Shown here: in pieces, positions 35,033 through 43,150 of the stretch
Numbering within the stretch: position 1 is the first letter of the stretch
Layout of the letters: each line of letters opens with the position of its first letter
Source of the DNA: CATQHS01 sp963422655
Lineage (GTDB): Bacteria; Actinomycetota; Acidimicrobiia; Acidimicrobiales; Aldehydirespiratoraceae
Assembly (NCBI GenBank): GCA_963422655.1
Contig: OY730440.1
Coordinates: forward strand, 620,001-684,000
Direction of reading: 5' to 3'
DNA: 64,000 nt
Notes under the pieces: generated by a model
Told to the model about the DNA's origin: nothing
What the model saw: only the letters and a program-made list of their open reading frames with translations
The model's database searches: none
Program-made: the position numbers and the translations under genes

Positions 35033-35280
35033 TCAAGCCCCAACATCACCTTCACATCGTCCCACGGGACGTAGTCGTCGTCGGCCCTTGCGGCGTCGAG
35101 TTCTCGGCGATCATCAACATCGTCGGAAGTCTCGACGAGACGATCGAACGCGTCGGAGTCGATGATCACCGCCACGCGTCGTCCTCGACGAGTCACCGAG
35201 ATCGGGGCTCCCGAGCGACGGGTTTCCTCGATCACTTCGGACAGCCGATTGCGAGCTTCGCTCACTGCGACCTCGCTCAT
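35029..35280 (-). CDS. Phd/YefM-family antitoxin
   Basis: 83 residues from the ATG at 35280. SEVAVSEARNRLSEVIEETR with PISVTRRGRRVAVIID is the Phd/YefM DNA-binding domain; the acidic C-terminal tail ARADDDYVPWDDVKVML normally wraps the toxin. The start codon abuts a perfect palindrome (35281-35293), the likely autoregulatory operator. The gene overlaps the decayed RelE toxin. Confidence 0.88.
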   Translation of the reverse strand: MSEVAVSEARNRLSEVIEETRRSGAPISVTRRGRRVAVIIDSDAFDRLVETSDDVDDRRELDAARADDDYVPWDDVKVMLGLE

Positions 35281-35293
35281 GTACGAATCGTAC
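35281..35293. promoter_or_regulatory. Antitoxin operator palindrome
   Basis: GTACGAATCGTAC is a perfect 6-bp inverted repeat around a central A, ending at the antitoxin start codon. Phd/YefM proteins bind such palindromes to repress their own operon. Confidence 0.55.
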
Positions 35294-35476
35294 ACTCGTT
35301 GGCCAACGTTGACGCCTGATCGGCAACACCCGCGGTCGGCCGGGCCGACGATGAAGGCATGCTGAAGCGTATCTCTGTGACCATGCTGGCGTTGGCGTAA
35401 ATCGGTGCGAGTACCTTGCCGGAGGCGAGTTGAGGATGTTAGCCGCCTTAAACCAGGTGATATAGTTAAATCTCCA

Positions 35477-35494
35477 GGCTGTAATTTGACAGCC
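35477..35494. promoter_or_regulatory. Small hairpin in the DUF2188 leader
   Basis: GGCTGT-AATTTG-ACAGCC forms a perfect 6-bp stem with a 6-nt loop, 22 nt before the DUF2188 start. The surrounding 35430-35520 is distinctly AT-richer than the neighbourhood and has a possible -10 (TATAGT at 35461). Function unknown. Confidence 0.35.
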
Positions 35495-35516
35495 GTTAGC
35501 TAAAAGGAAGCTTGCA

Positions 35517-35765
35517 ATGACCAAGTCCAAAAATCGGCATGTTGTCCCAAACCGTAAATCCGGATGGGACGTTAAAGCTCCTCACGCAAAGCGTGCGTCA
35601 GCGCACACCCGCACTCAAGCCGAGGCCGAGCAACGAGCAAAAACAATCGTTGGGAACCTGGGCGGAGGAGAGGTGCGTATTCATGGCCGCAATGGCCGCA
35701 TCCGTGACTCGGACACTGTCTTCCCGGGTAACGACCCCAATCCACCCAAGGACAAAAGACATTGA
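35517..35765 (+). CDS. DUF2188 domain protein
   Basis: 82 residues, AAAGGAAG ribosome-binding site. The sequence NRHVVPNRKSGWDVKAPHAK, then HTRTQAEAEQRAKTIVGNLGG and VRIHGRNGRIRDSDTV, is the DUF2188 domain (a small beta-alpha fold with conserved W-V and R-x-G-R-I). Members are often found on mobile elements; no activity is established. Its codon use is less GC-biased than the neighbours, suggesting acquisition. Confidence 0.85.
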   Translation: MTKSKNRHVVPNRKSGWDVKAPHAKRASAHTRTQAEAEQRAKTIVGNLGGGEVRIHGRNGRIRDSDTVFPGNDPNPPKDKRH

Positions 35766-36018
35766 GGATCTGCGAAGATCAGAAGTCCTGTGGGTGGTGA
35801 AACGATCCGTTAACGCCGAGCTGGGCTCGGCCGGGCGGTACATCATCACCGGGTCGACTCGCAATGATCTCCACGTAGACCAGTGGCCTCTGACCGGATG
35901 GGTTCTCAACCTTAGTCTTTGGCCGTTGACCGGACGGGAGCGGTTCGGGGATGCAAGCGCACCCTCGCTGTTCGACCGCTGGGACAGCGACCATCGCTTT
36001 GTGGTGCCGCCTGGCTGA
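35764..36018 (+). pseudogene. Fragment of an AAA/DUF4143-type ATPase
   Basis: Immediately after the DUF2188 stop an open frame reads EVLWVVKRSVNAELGSAGRY then IITGSTRNDLHVDQWPLTG and LNLSLWPLTGRERF. This is the sensor/strand region of the ATP-binding proteins that combine an AAA_14 domain with DUF4143. The Walker A segment upstream and the DUF4143 half downstream are both absent, and there is no start codon with an RBS. It is a remnant. Confidence 0.7.
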
Positions 36019-36727
36019 TGGGCGTCGACCACCAGGGCCTGATGCGAGACCGGCCCGCACCGCTACCGCTTGGACCAAGGAATCGAAGCGGTACCCATCG
36101 TCGGACTCTGGGGAACCCAAACCGCAGCCAACCAGAACTACCAAGCCCCGGAACCGCAAAACCCGTCTCACACTGCTAGCCGATGACCACGCTCTATCCT
36201 CAACCTCAACCTCAACCTCAACCACTAACGCCGCCCCCAGACCAAAACAAGCCCAACCCCACAACCGGGGGCTCAGACCTTGCACAATCCGCAACGTCCC
36301 TGCGAACGGCTCGCATCAATTCGGTTCTCGCCAAGTCAGCAATGACGAGGTCTTGATAAACAGCCCGGGACCGGGCCCAGGGACCGGCAGATCAACAAAT
36401 TGTCGCCGGGCGGGCCGGGCGTTATCGCCCGCTCGCGGCCTCGACGACACATCAAGAACAAGAGAATCCGAAATGCACGACTAGCGAGGCTCACACGATC
36501 TGCGACCCGTCACTCCCGAGCACTCGGGAGATAATAAGCCGAGGGGCCAAATCGGACTGGGTCATGTCGGCGATCACTATCCAGTGCTAGCACATGAATT
36601 CGCGCTCATCCCTACCACCACCGAACCACACGGCCAATCCTCGGACCCATATCAGATACTCCCAGGCATCGTCAAGGCCAACCGGCATCGTCCATGATGC
36701 CCGATCTGCCATCCAGGCAGAACGGCG
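36019..36727. other. 709 nt without a recognisable gene
   Basis: Open frames here are short and mutually overlapping and show no family resemblance. Visible structure: four TCAACC hexamers at about 36198-36222, a GC-rich repetitive patch (GGGACCGG) at about 36365-36390, and a perfect 8-bp inverted repeat CTCCCGAG-CA-CTCGGGAG at 36513-36530 followed by AT-rich sequence. It lies between two gene remnants and is probably decayed mobile or defence DNA. Confidence 0.5.
36513..36530. terminator. Perfect 8-bp inverted repeat (possible terminator or operator)
   Basis: CTCCCGAG and CTCGGGAG are separated by CA and followed by ATAATAAG. There is no T-tract in either direction, so rho-independent termination is doubtful. 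Confidence 0.3.
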
Positions 36728-37165
36728 TCAACAACACGTGCCCTTAGCGACACAGCCAGGAATCATTCCAAGACGTTCTGCAGGGTCTGCGCCAGCCAAC
36801 TGACTACCCAAGTCCCGGAGCTGCAGACCAGCCGCGCCCCGGAGTTCCGCTACGTCCGGGGCGAGATAGAGGCACAGGTGGAATCCCCAGTTCACGTGGT
36901 TCGTGCCAGCCCACCGGCGGTGTCGAACCTCCGCGCAGGGTTTCGACCACGGGAAGGCGGCGGGGATCGAGACAACGATCTCCTCGCGGGGCCGCAGGTT
37001 GACACCCGCATCGGTCGCCGGGAATCGGGTATCTATCGAGACGGTGATGGTTACCGATCCCGTCTCGGTCGGTTCGTCGACCGAAACCAGTTCGATCGCG
37101 TCGCCTGCAGCATCAAGGCGGCGCAGCTCGCTTAGCGCCTCTATCTGCCCATCGCTCAGTTGCAT
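36728..37165 (-). pseudogene. E2/UBC-like (ubiquitin-conjugating-fold) protein, truncated
   Basis: The first 105 residues resemble bacterial E2-like domains: the RPREEIVVSIPAAFPWSKP segment is the UBC-type proline-rich loop, and WAGTNHVNWGFHLCLYLAPD contains the H-x-C-LYxxPD block with the presumed catalytic cysteine at about residue 97. After YLAPD the expected WDPSDGMFGF-type continuation is missing and the frame ends with an unrelated 40-residue tail. The gene follows an MBL-fold hydrolase, the pairing seen in bacterial ubiquitin-like operons that also encode ThiF (E1) and JAB; those are absent. I treat it as truncated, though a minimal E2 could still fold. Confidence 0.65.
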
Positions 37166-37205
37166 CCGAACCCGACGGCCGCGGCGACTGGCTCGGCGTT
37201 GCCTC

Positions 37206-38253
37206 TACTGGTCCGTACCTGCTCGTCGGCGGCCGATTGGCCAGTTGGCGTGGTCCCAAGGAACGCGAATGCCAGCCTTGGTGACCTCGAATACGATTGG
37301 TGCGAGATCTTCTTCGTCGGGGTATTCGCCGGTACAGAGGAACTCGTCGCAGCGCTCACTGTACCGATTCCTGGCTTTGGCGTGGGGGGGGGGGGGGGTC
37401 TCCAGATGAGTTCGCGGTGGGAATCGGAGCTGAGCTTGAGACGATCCAGCCGTAGCTGGCCTTCACAGACTCTAGGAGATCGAGCACGTCCGAGTGAAGG
37501 ACGTCCGAGCCATCCTCTCGTTGGTACATGACAGACTTCGAGCAGTGGTGGGCCGCCAGATAGACGTCCCACTCTTTGTCGTCGCGTTCCTTGGTCATCT
37601 TCAGGAGTCGTTTTGATCGGCTCGTAGTCAAGGTCCCCCAACAGGAGCACTCGTCCCGCGCCGTATCCGTGGCGCAGTGTCACGTGGAGGCCGATGCTCG
37701 TGCGGTTGCGCTCGGTGCCATCGAAGACCGTCACCTCGGTTCCTGGGATGGACACCGCGTCGCCGAGCCCGGCGAAGTCTCCCTCAAGTGACTCGTGATA
37801 GCCGATCACCCGGATCCGATCGCCGCTAGCGACGTTGCTGGATCGCCGGTAGACGCCAAGGCGCCGAAGCGCTTCATCGCGTAGCGCTACTGCATCCTTG
37901 GAGAGTGAATCTGGGTCTTCGGTGTCGATGTCGGCTATGAGCCGGGGCGTGAACCAGAGCTCGCCGATCACAACACACGCTTCCTCCAACAGCCGTTTGA
38001 ACCCGCGGCAGTGGTCGTTGTCGGCATGGGTTGCGATGAACACTGCAAGGTAGGGCTTGCCGTCCTTGACTGGCAGCAGTTCGATGAGCTCATCGATCAT
38101 CGGATAGCGAGGGTCGCTTTCGCCCTCGGCGTCGACCAAGTGGTTCAGGTCAACCTGGATGACAGCGCCCTCGGTTACTAGGATCGTTGTGCTGTCTCCG
38201 GTGCCAACAGGCCAGAACACCAGGCCAGTGGTCGGTAGTTCGCTTCGTTTCAT
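37206..38253 (-). pseudogene. MBL-fold (ComEC-like) hydrolase with two homopolymer frameshifts
   Basis: Residues 1-200 in the first frame are a metallo-beta-lactamase fold: FWPVGTGDSTTILV, metal motif ATHADNDHCRGF near 76-87 and VLLLGDLDYEPIK near 200-215. At an AAAA run (37611-37614) the similarity moves to another frame (RLLKMTKERDDKEWDVYLAA, then HHCSKSVM with the last metal ligand). It moves again at a 15-nt poly-G (poly-C in the gene) at 37384-37398 to HAKARNRYSERCDEFL, ending at 37206. Removing one A and one C restores a single frame. Both events are in homopolymers, so sequencing error, mutation or phase variation are all possible. Confidence 0.7.
37384..37398. repeat. 15-nt poly-G tract inside the MBL gene
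   Basis: Fifteen consecutive G on the plus strand (poly-C in the coding sense). Fourteen would place the C-terminal segment in frame with the preceding part; at fifteen it is out of frame. Confidence 0.95.
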
Positions 38254-38461
38254 TGTTCTTCTTCTTTTGGAGACCAGTCGCCGACGCTGCTCAAGAATCG
38301 CCGTTCGGGATTCGACAGCGGATCTGAGCAGTATCGTAACGGGGCCTGAAACCCTTCTTGATCATGTTTTACGAGACTTTTCCTCGCTCAAGAGAATCAG
38401 TATAGCAGCTGATAGATCCCTCAAGTTGTATGTTGTGAGATTACTGTGCGAGAATGGCCCC

Positions 38462-40408
38462 ATGAGCACCCGAGAGGTACCGCCTCACTCAAGCGCACTG
38501 CTGTCGTTCACCGTCTCCAACGTCCGTTCCTACCGAGACGAGGTCACCCTCTCGTTGCTCGCCACCCGCCTCGCCCGCGAAGACGTCCGTCGTCAACTCC
38601 GCATCCGATCCTCCAAGACACCTATCAACGTCCTGCCCGCCGCGGGACTCTTCGGCGCCAACTCGTCGGGCAAGTCCACAATGCTGTTCGCGATGGCCGA
38701 CATGCGGGCCATCGTCGCCACCTCCTTTAGGAGCGGTACCCGCTCAAGTGGCGTCTATCGCAACGCCTTCGCGCTCAACGACGCCTACAGCACGAAGCCG
38801 AGCCGTTTTGAAGTTGAACTCATCCTTCACGGTGTCCACTGGCAGTACGGGTTTGAGGTGGATGACGAACGCGTCATCGGCGAGTACGCCTACTACTACC
38901 CCAAGGGCCGCCAAGCTCTCGTTTTCAACCGCACACCAGACGAGATCACCTTCGGCCCCTCCTTCCGGCCCGCAGGCCGGGCACTACGACAGCTCATGCG
39001 CGATAACGCGCTACTGCTGTCTGTCGCTGGCGCCGCCGACGATGAACAGCTCGCACCGCTTTTTCAGTGGTTCCTTCACAACCTGCGCCTCGCCCGAGCG
39101 TCGAACCGAGAGTCCCGCGCCATCCGCACCGCAGAACTCGTCAAGGACCCTGAATCCAAAGAGCGCGTGATGGCACTCGTACGTGCCGCAGACCTCGGCA
39201 TCTGTGACATCGAGCGAGCCAGCGTCGACCCCGACGTAGCGGAGCGCCTGCAGCGGGTCTTGCGTGTCCTGCAGGGTGAAGAAGGCGACCCCGACGCCTC
39301 AGACGAAGAGAGCAACATCGTCTTCGCGGACACCGTCCGCCTAAAGCATCACGGCACAAGAGGCGACGTCGAACTCGACCCCGAACTCGAATCGGAGGGC
39401 ACCATGGTCTGGGTCGGTCTCATCGGACCCGTCCTTGATGCGCTCGACAGCGGCCACGTTCTACTTGCAGACGAACTCGACGCCAGCCTCCACCCCCACC
39501 TGGTCTCCATGATTGTTGAGATGTTCCAGGACCCCGCGCGCAACCCGCGCTGCGCACAGCTCGTCTTCAACACCCACGACGTCAGCGTGCTCGGCGACTC
39601 CGACCAAGGTGGACTTGGCCGAGATCAAATCTGGTTCGCGGAGAAGGACTTCGAAGGCGCAACAACCATCTACCCGCTCGTTGACTTCAGACCGCGCCGT
39701 GACGAAGCTCTCGGTCGCCGCTACCTCCAAGGCCGGTTTGGGGCCGTCCCCGTTGTCAACCTCGGCGAGGTTCGCGAAAAGACTCGACCTCGTCGATACA
39801 TGAACAGGCCCCGCAGCGGCCGACCACGCCGCGTTCCAGCCATCAGAGAACCACGCCGCGTCGTCCGAATCCTCACCGAAGGCACCGTGACCGAGCCCGG
39901 GTACCTCACCCAATGGGCCCGTCGGAACCGCGACATCCACATCGACTTCGCTGGTTCGGGAATGCCGCCGTTGAGCCTCGTACAACGCGCCCGCGACTAC
40001 CAACACACCAACCGAAGGGCCCACAGCGGAAGAGACCAAGACTTCGACGAGATCTGGTGTGTCTTCGATGTTGACCAACACGCCAACCTCACCCAAGCCA
40101 TCCATGAGGCGCGACATAGCGACATCTGCGTCGCACTTTCGAACCCCTGCTTCGAGCTTTGGCTCATCCTTCACTGCCAGGACCAGACCGCCCACATCGA
40201 ACGCAAGTCAGCGCAACGCCTCGCAGCGGACCTCGGCATCATCGATTCAAAGCGTCTCCAACCCAGCACTGTGGACACGTTCCTTGCTCACTACGGCGAT
40301 GCCAAGCGGCGCGCCCAAGCTCTGCGCCAGCGCCATCTGGACAACGGCTCCGATCCCAAGGCGAACCCCAGCTCCAACGTCTGGGAACTCGTCGACCGAC
40401 TCCAATAA
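38462..40408 (+). CDS. RloA-RloB fusion (AbiL-like defence ATPase plus RloB domain)
   Basis: 648 residues from ATG 38462. The N-terminal about 445 residues are RloA-like (AAA_21): SFTVSNVRSYRDEVTLSLLA, Walker A FGANSSGKST about 63-72, and LADELDASLHPHL near 335-347 with VFNTHDVSVLGD. From Met447 the sequence is RloB-like: RRVVRILTEGTVTEPGYL about 466-483, EIWCVFDVD and NPCFELWLILH about 562-572. RloA/RloB are normally two genes linked to type I restriction loci and to AbiL phage exclusion. Here they are in one frame; an ATGA at 39800 in another frame recalls a former gene junction. Divergent from the MBL gene. Confidence 0.82.
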   Translation: MSTREVPPHSSALLSFTVSNVRSYRDEVTLSLLATRLAREDVRRQLRIRSSKTPINVLPAAGLFGANSSGKSTMLFAMADMRAIVATSFRSGTRSSGVYRNAFALNDAYSTKPSRFEVELILHGVHWQYGFEVDDERVIGEYAYYYPKGRQALVFNRTPDEITFGPSFRPAGRALRQLMRDNALLLSVAGAADDEQLAPLFQWFLHNLRLARASNRESRAIRTAELVKDPESKERVMALVRAADLGICDIERASVDPDVAERLQRVLRVLQGEEGDPDASDEESNIVFADTVRLKHHGTRGDVELDPELESEGTMVWVGLIGPVLDALDSGHVLLADELDASLHPHLVSMIVEMFQDPARNPRCAQLVFNTHDVSVLGDSDQGGLGRDQIWFAEKDFEGATTIYPLVDFRPRRDEALGRRYLQGRFGAVPVVNLGEVREKTRPRRYMNRPRSGRPRRVPAIREPRRVVRILTEGTVTEPGYLTQWARRNRDIHIDFAGSGMPPLSLVQRARDYQHTNRRAHSGRDQDFDEIWCVFDVDQHANLTQAIHEARHSDICVALSNPCFELWLILHCQDQTAHIERKSAQRLAADLGIIDSKRLQPSTVDTFLAHYGDAKRRAQALRQRHLDNGSDPKANPSSNVWELVDRLQ

Positions 40409-40535
40409 GCGCCGAGGCCTGTCTGATCGGTTCGATGCTTGAGGCCGAACGCCCTTCGACACTAGCCGCAGCTCCACGTACACTAGTTGACCTGGGTGAC
40501 GGAGTGTCTCTTCCCCTCATAGCCCCTCGTGCTGC

Positions 40536-40850
40536 GCGCTTCACACGCTCGAACACGGCAAGCCGTACCCCCAGGCCCAGCTCGAGGTCATTCGCGGCGC
40601 CGAATTCTTCGAGTGGGACGCGGATGAGGCCGCGCGTATGGACGCGTGATCCCGAGCGCTCCCGGCGTGCGCTACATCGTTCACCACCAACCGATCGGAC
40701 TGGTCCCACGTTCTCGCCTTGGAACTTCCCGATGAGCCAGCCCGCTCGAAAGGTCGCAGGTGCGCTCGCTTCCAACCAACTGATCCCGAGCGACATCACG
40801 GCGCTGGTCGCATTCACCGGCTCGACCGCGGTCGGTCTCCAGCTGTTTGA
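40536..40850 (+). pseudogene. Aldehyde dehydrogenase remnant
   Basis: Three frames each show pieces of an NAD-dependent (succinate-semialdehyde type) aldehyde dehydrogenase: LHTLEHGKPYPQAQLEVIRG with AEFFEWDADEAAR, then VIPSAPGVRYIVHHQPIG, then FSPWNFPMSQPARKVAGALA joined directly to IPSDITALVAFTGSTAVGLQ. The last junction omits about 60 family residues, and the catalytic Glu and Cys regions are gone. It is an old decayed gene between the RloAB fusion and the old-yellow-enzyme gene. Confidence 0.75.
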
Positions 40851-40973
40851 TGCGTGCAATGTGACAGTTGATGCGTGCAACGTGACAAAATCCGACAGCG
40901 CACCGGCCACGCAGGCAGCTAAAGTTCTGGAGCCAGCCGCCGTCACTCGTTTGCGGTGACCGGCCCCAGAACC

Positions 40974-42170
40974 TCAGCTAGCGGTGTCGAAGGCTTGTTG
41001 CCATGTGTTGATGCGTTCGGCGTCGCGAGATTCATAGGCGTAGATTGCGTCGCTGAGCGTCGGGGCGAACGCTTCTTCGTCTCCGTTCGCGAGTGCTGTG
41101 AGTCGCATCGTGAACCATGCGGTGATCCCACCCGCGGGCGGCGATTCGAACCTGGGGAATTGCGGGTCGCCCCCGTCGCGGTGAAGCCACTTCCCGGCGA
41201 GATCGGGATCTAGAACCATCGCTCTCGCGAGTCCCACGACGTCGGTTGTCCCGGCCGCAACGGCGGCTGCGGCCTCAACTCGAGTCTTGAACCCACCGGT
41301 CAGCATCAACGGCGTATCCGTGACAGTCCGGGCCCGCCGAGCGAACTCAAGGAAGTACGGCCCCGACGATCGGCGATCAGAACTAACCGTAGCACCAGGA
41401 AAATAGGTCCCTCCGCTGATATCGATCAGATCCACCCCCTCACCTCCGAGAAGCGAAACCGCAACAAGGGCATCGTCTTCGCTCAGCCCACCAACGAGCT
41501 GATCACTCGAATTGATCTTCACCGCAATCGCGAAACCCGATCCCACCTCCGCTCGAACCTCGCGCACAATTGCAAGCAGAAGCCGACATCGGGCTTCAAT
41601 CGAGCCGCCGTAACGATCCAAACGACGGTTGAACAACGGTGACAGAAACTGGCTCAACAAAAAACCGTGACCAGCATGTATCTCGACACCACCGAAACCG
41701 ACAGCTCGAGCATGAGCCGCCGCCCTGGCGTACACCATCGGCAACGCATAAACCTCGGCCGCCGTCAGCGCATCGCAACGCAAACCCTCGATGTCCAACG
41801 CAGATGGACCCGCCGGGCGAGAAACCGGATCGTAAGCAAGCGCGCCAGCATGGCCAAGCTGAGGCCAGATCAGCGCACCATCAACAGACCCGGCCTCAAC
41901 GAGCCGACGAAGAAGCACCTCATCAGTACCAGGCCCAAGCACCAGGTTCCCCGGTTTCTCCGGAAAACGACAATCGACTTGAACCTCACCAATAAGCGAC
42001 AGAGCGGCGCCACCCTTCGACCACCTCCGGTAAAGCTCAACCTGCTCATCGGTCGGACGGCCCGCACCATCCCCCAGACAATCAGACATCGCAGCCTTCA
42101 CCAACCGATTCTTTAACACGACACCACATGGAAGCTCCAACGGTGCCCCAAGAACCTCTACGTCGGTCAC
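40974..42170 (-). CDS. NADH:flavin oxidoreductase (old yellow enzyme family)
   Basis: 398 residues. FMN-binding barrel: LKNRLVKAAMSDCLGDGAGR about 19-38, WPQLGHAGALAYDPVSRPAG about 102-121, GVEIHAGHGFLLSQF then LSPLFNRRLDRYGGS about 161-190 and FARRARTVTDTPLMLTGG near 276-293. It lacks the iron-sulfur C-terminal half of dienoyl-CoA reductase. It reduces activated C=C bonds. The start overlaps the stop of the E1-beta gene by 4 nt (ATGA), so it is in the operon led by E1-alpha, under two putative LacI operators. Confidence 0.9.
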   Translation of the reverse strand: MTDVEVLGAPLELPCGVVLKNRLVKAAMSDCLGDGAGRPTDEQVELYRRWSKGGAALSLIGEVQVDCRFPEKPGNLVLGPGTDEVLLRRLVEAGSVDGALIWPQLGHAGALAYDPVSRPAGPSALDIEGLRCDALTAAEVYALPMVYARAAAHARAVGFGGVEIHAGHGFLLSQFLSPLFNRRLDRYGGSIEARCRLLLAIVREVRAEVGSGFAIAVKINSSDQLVGGLSEDDALVAVSLLGGEGVDLIDISGGTYFPGATVSSDRRSSGPYFLEFARRARTVTDTPLMLTGGFKTRVEAAAAVAAGTTDVVGLARAMVLDPDLAGKWLHRDGGDPQFPRFESPPAGGITAWFTMRLTALANGDEEAFAPTLSDAIYAYESRDAERINTWQQAFDTAS

Positions 42171-43138
42171 ATGAGGGACTCGACCGCGGCTACGACACGA
42201 GCCGGGTCCGGGATTGCGGCGGCCTCAAGCGGAGCGGCGAACGGGATCGGCACAGGCTCGCCGGCAACGCGCACGATCGGGCCGTCGAGCTCGAATAGTG
42301 CCCGTTCCGCAACGATGGATGAGACCTCTGCTCCCCAGCCGCAGGGCCGGGGATTTTCTTCTACGATCACGAGGAGTGAGGTCTTGGAAACCGAGGCGAG
42401 AACGGTGTCCATGTCAAGGGGATACAGGGTCCGCAGGTCGAGGATCTCACAACTGATACCCCGACTACCCAGCTCGGCGGCGGCGGCCTCGGCTACAGGC
42501 ACCATCGCGGCCAGAGCCACCACGCTGACGTCGCTGCCGGCTCGAACTTGGCGAGCCTGACCGAATGGCACTCTGTGGTCGCCGTCGGGAACGTCTTGTT
42601 TCACATCGAAGAGAGCCTTGTGCTCAAAGACAACGACAGGGTCGTCGTCATCTACCGCCGTGGCCATCAGACCAACAACATCGGCTGGCGTCGAAGGAGC
42701 AACTACCTTCAGGCCTGGGGTCATCATCGCCATATTCTCGAGTGACTGGCTGTGCTGAGCTCCGAAGCCGAGACCGGCACCGTTGTGGACACGGATTACG
42801 AGAGGTGATTGGAGTTGCCCTGCGGTCATGTAGCGGCTCTTGGCGATCTCGTTGGCCACGCCGTCCCAACAGATGGCGAGGAAGTCCGAGAACATAATCT
42901 CCGCGATCGGCCGTAGACCGGTCATTGCCGCGCCCATGGCGGCACCGATGATCGCCTGTTCGGCAATGGGCGTATCTCGGACCCGCACCGGGCCGAATTC
43001 TTCCAGGATTCCGACCGTCGATTTGAAAGCTCCGCCGGCGGCGGCAACGTCCTCGCCCAAAAACACCACGCAGTCGTCGCGGCGCATAGCGCGAGCGATG
43101 CCCTCGCAAATAGCTTTGCGGTAGTTCATGACAGTCAT
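42167..43138 (-). CDS. 2-oxoacid/acetoin dehydrogenase E1 beta subunit
   Basis: 323 residues. MTVMNYRKAICEGIARAMRR, FLGEDVAAAGGAF about 26-38, DTPIAEQAIIGAAMGAAMTG about 55-74 and ENPRPCGWGAEVSS about 256-269 are typical of transketolase-like E1-beta subunits. It pairs with E1-alpha immediately upstream (12 nt) to form a thiamine-diphosphate E1. No E2 or E3 is in this operon, so it would need partners elsewhere, or act without lipoyl transfer. Confidence 0.9.
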   Translation of the reverse strand: MTVMNYRKAICEGIARAMRRDDCVVFLGEDVAAAGGAFKSTVGILEEFGPVRVRDTPIAEQAIIGAAMGAAMTGLRPIAEIMFSDFLAICWDGVANEIAKSRYMTAGQLQSPLVIRVHNGAGLGFGAQHSQSLENMAMMTPGLKVVAPSTPADVVGLMATAVDDDDPVVVFEHKALFDVKQDVPDGDHRVPFGQARQVRAGSDVSVVALAAMVPVAEAAAAELGSRGISCEILDLRTLYPLDMDTVLASVSKTSLLVIVEENPRPCGWGAEVSSIVAERALFELDGPIVRVAGEPVPIPFAAPLEAAAIPDPARVVAAVESLM

Positions 43139-43150
43139 CGCGTGCCTCCG

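Noticed and set aside
35779..36294. Minus-strand open frame opposite the AAA/DUF4143 fragment
   Set aside because: The plus strand shows clear family similarity; the minus-strand frame does not.
37156..37383. Continuation of the MBL frame as a proline/serine-rich C-terminus
   Set aside because: That frame after the poly-C is low-complexity, whereas another frame continues with HAKARNRYSERCDEFL, which fits the MBL family.
40848..40884. Direct repeat TGATGCGTGCAAYGTGAC, two copies
   Set aside because: It looks like an ordinary duplication in the dead aldehyde dehydrogenase region; no start codon, operator or element boundary is associated with it.
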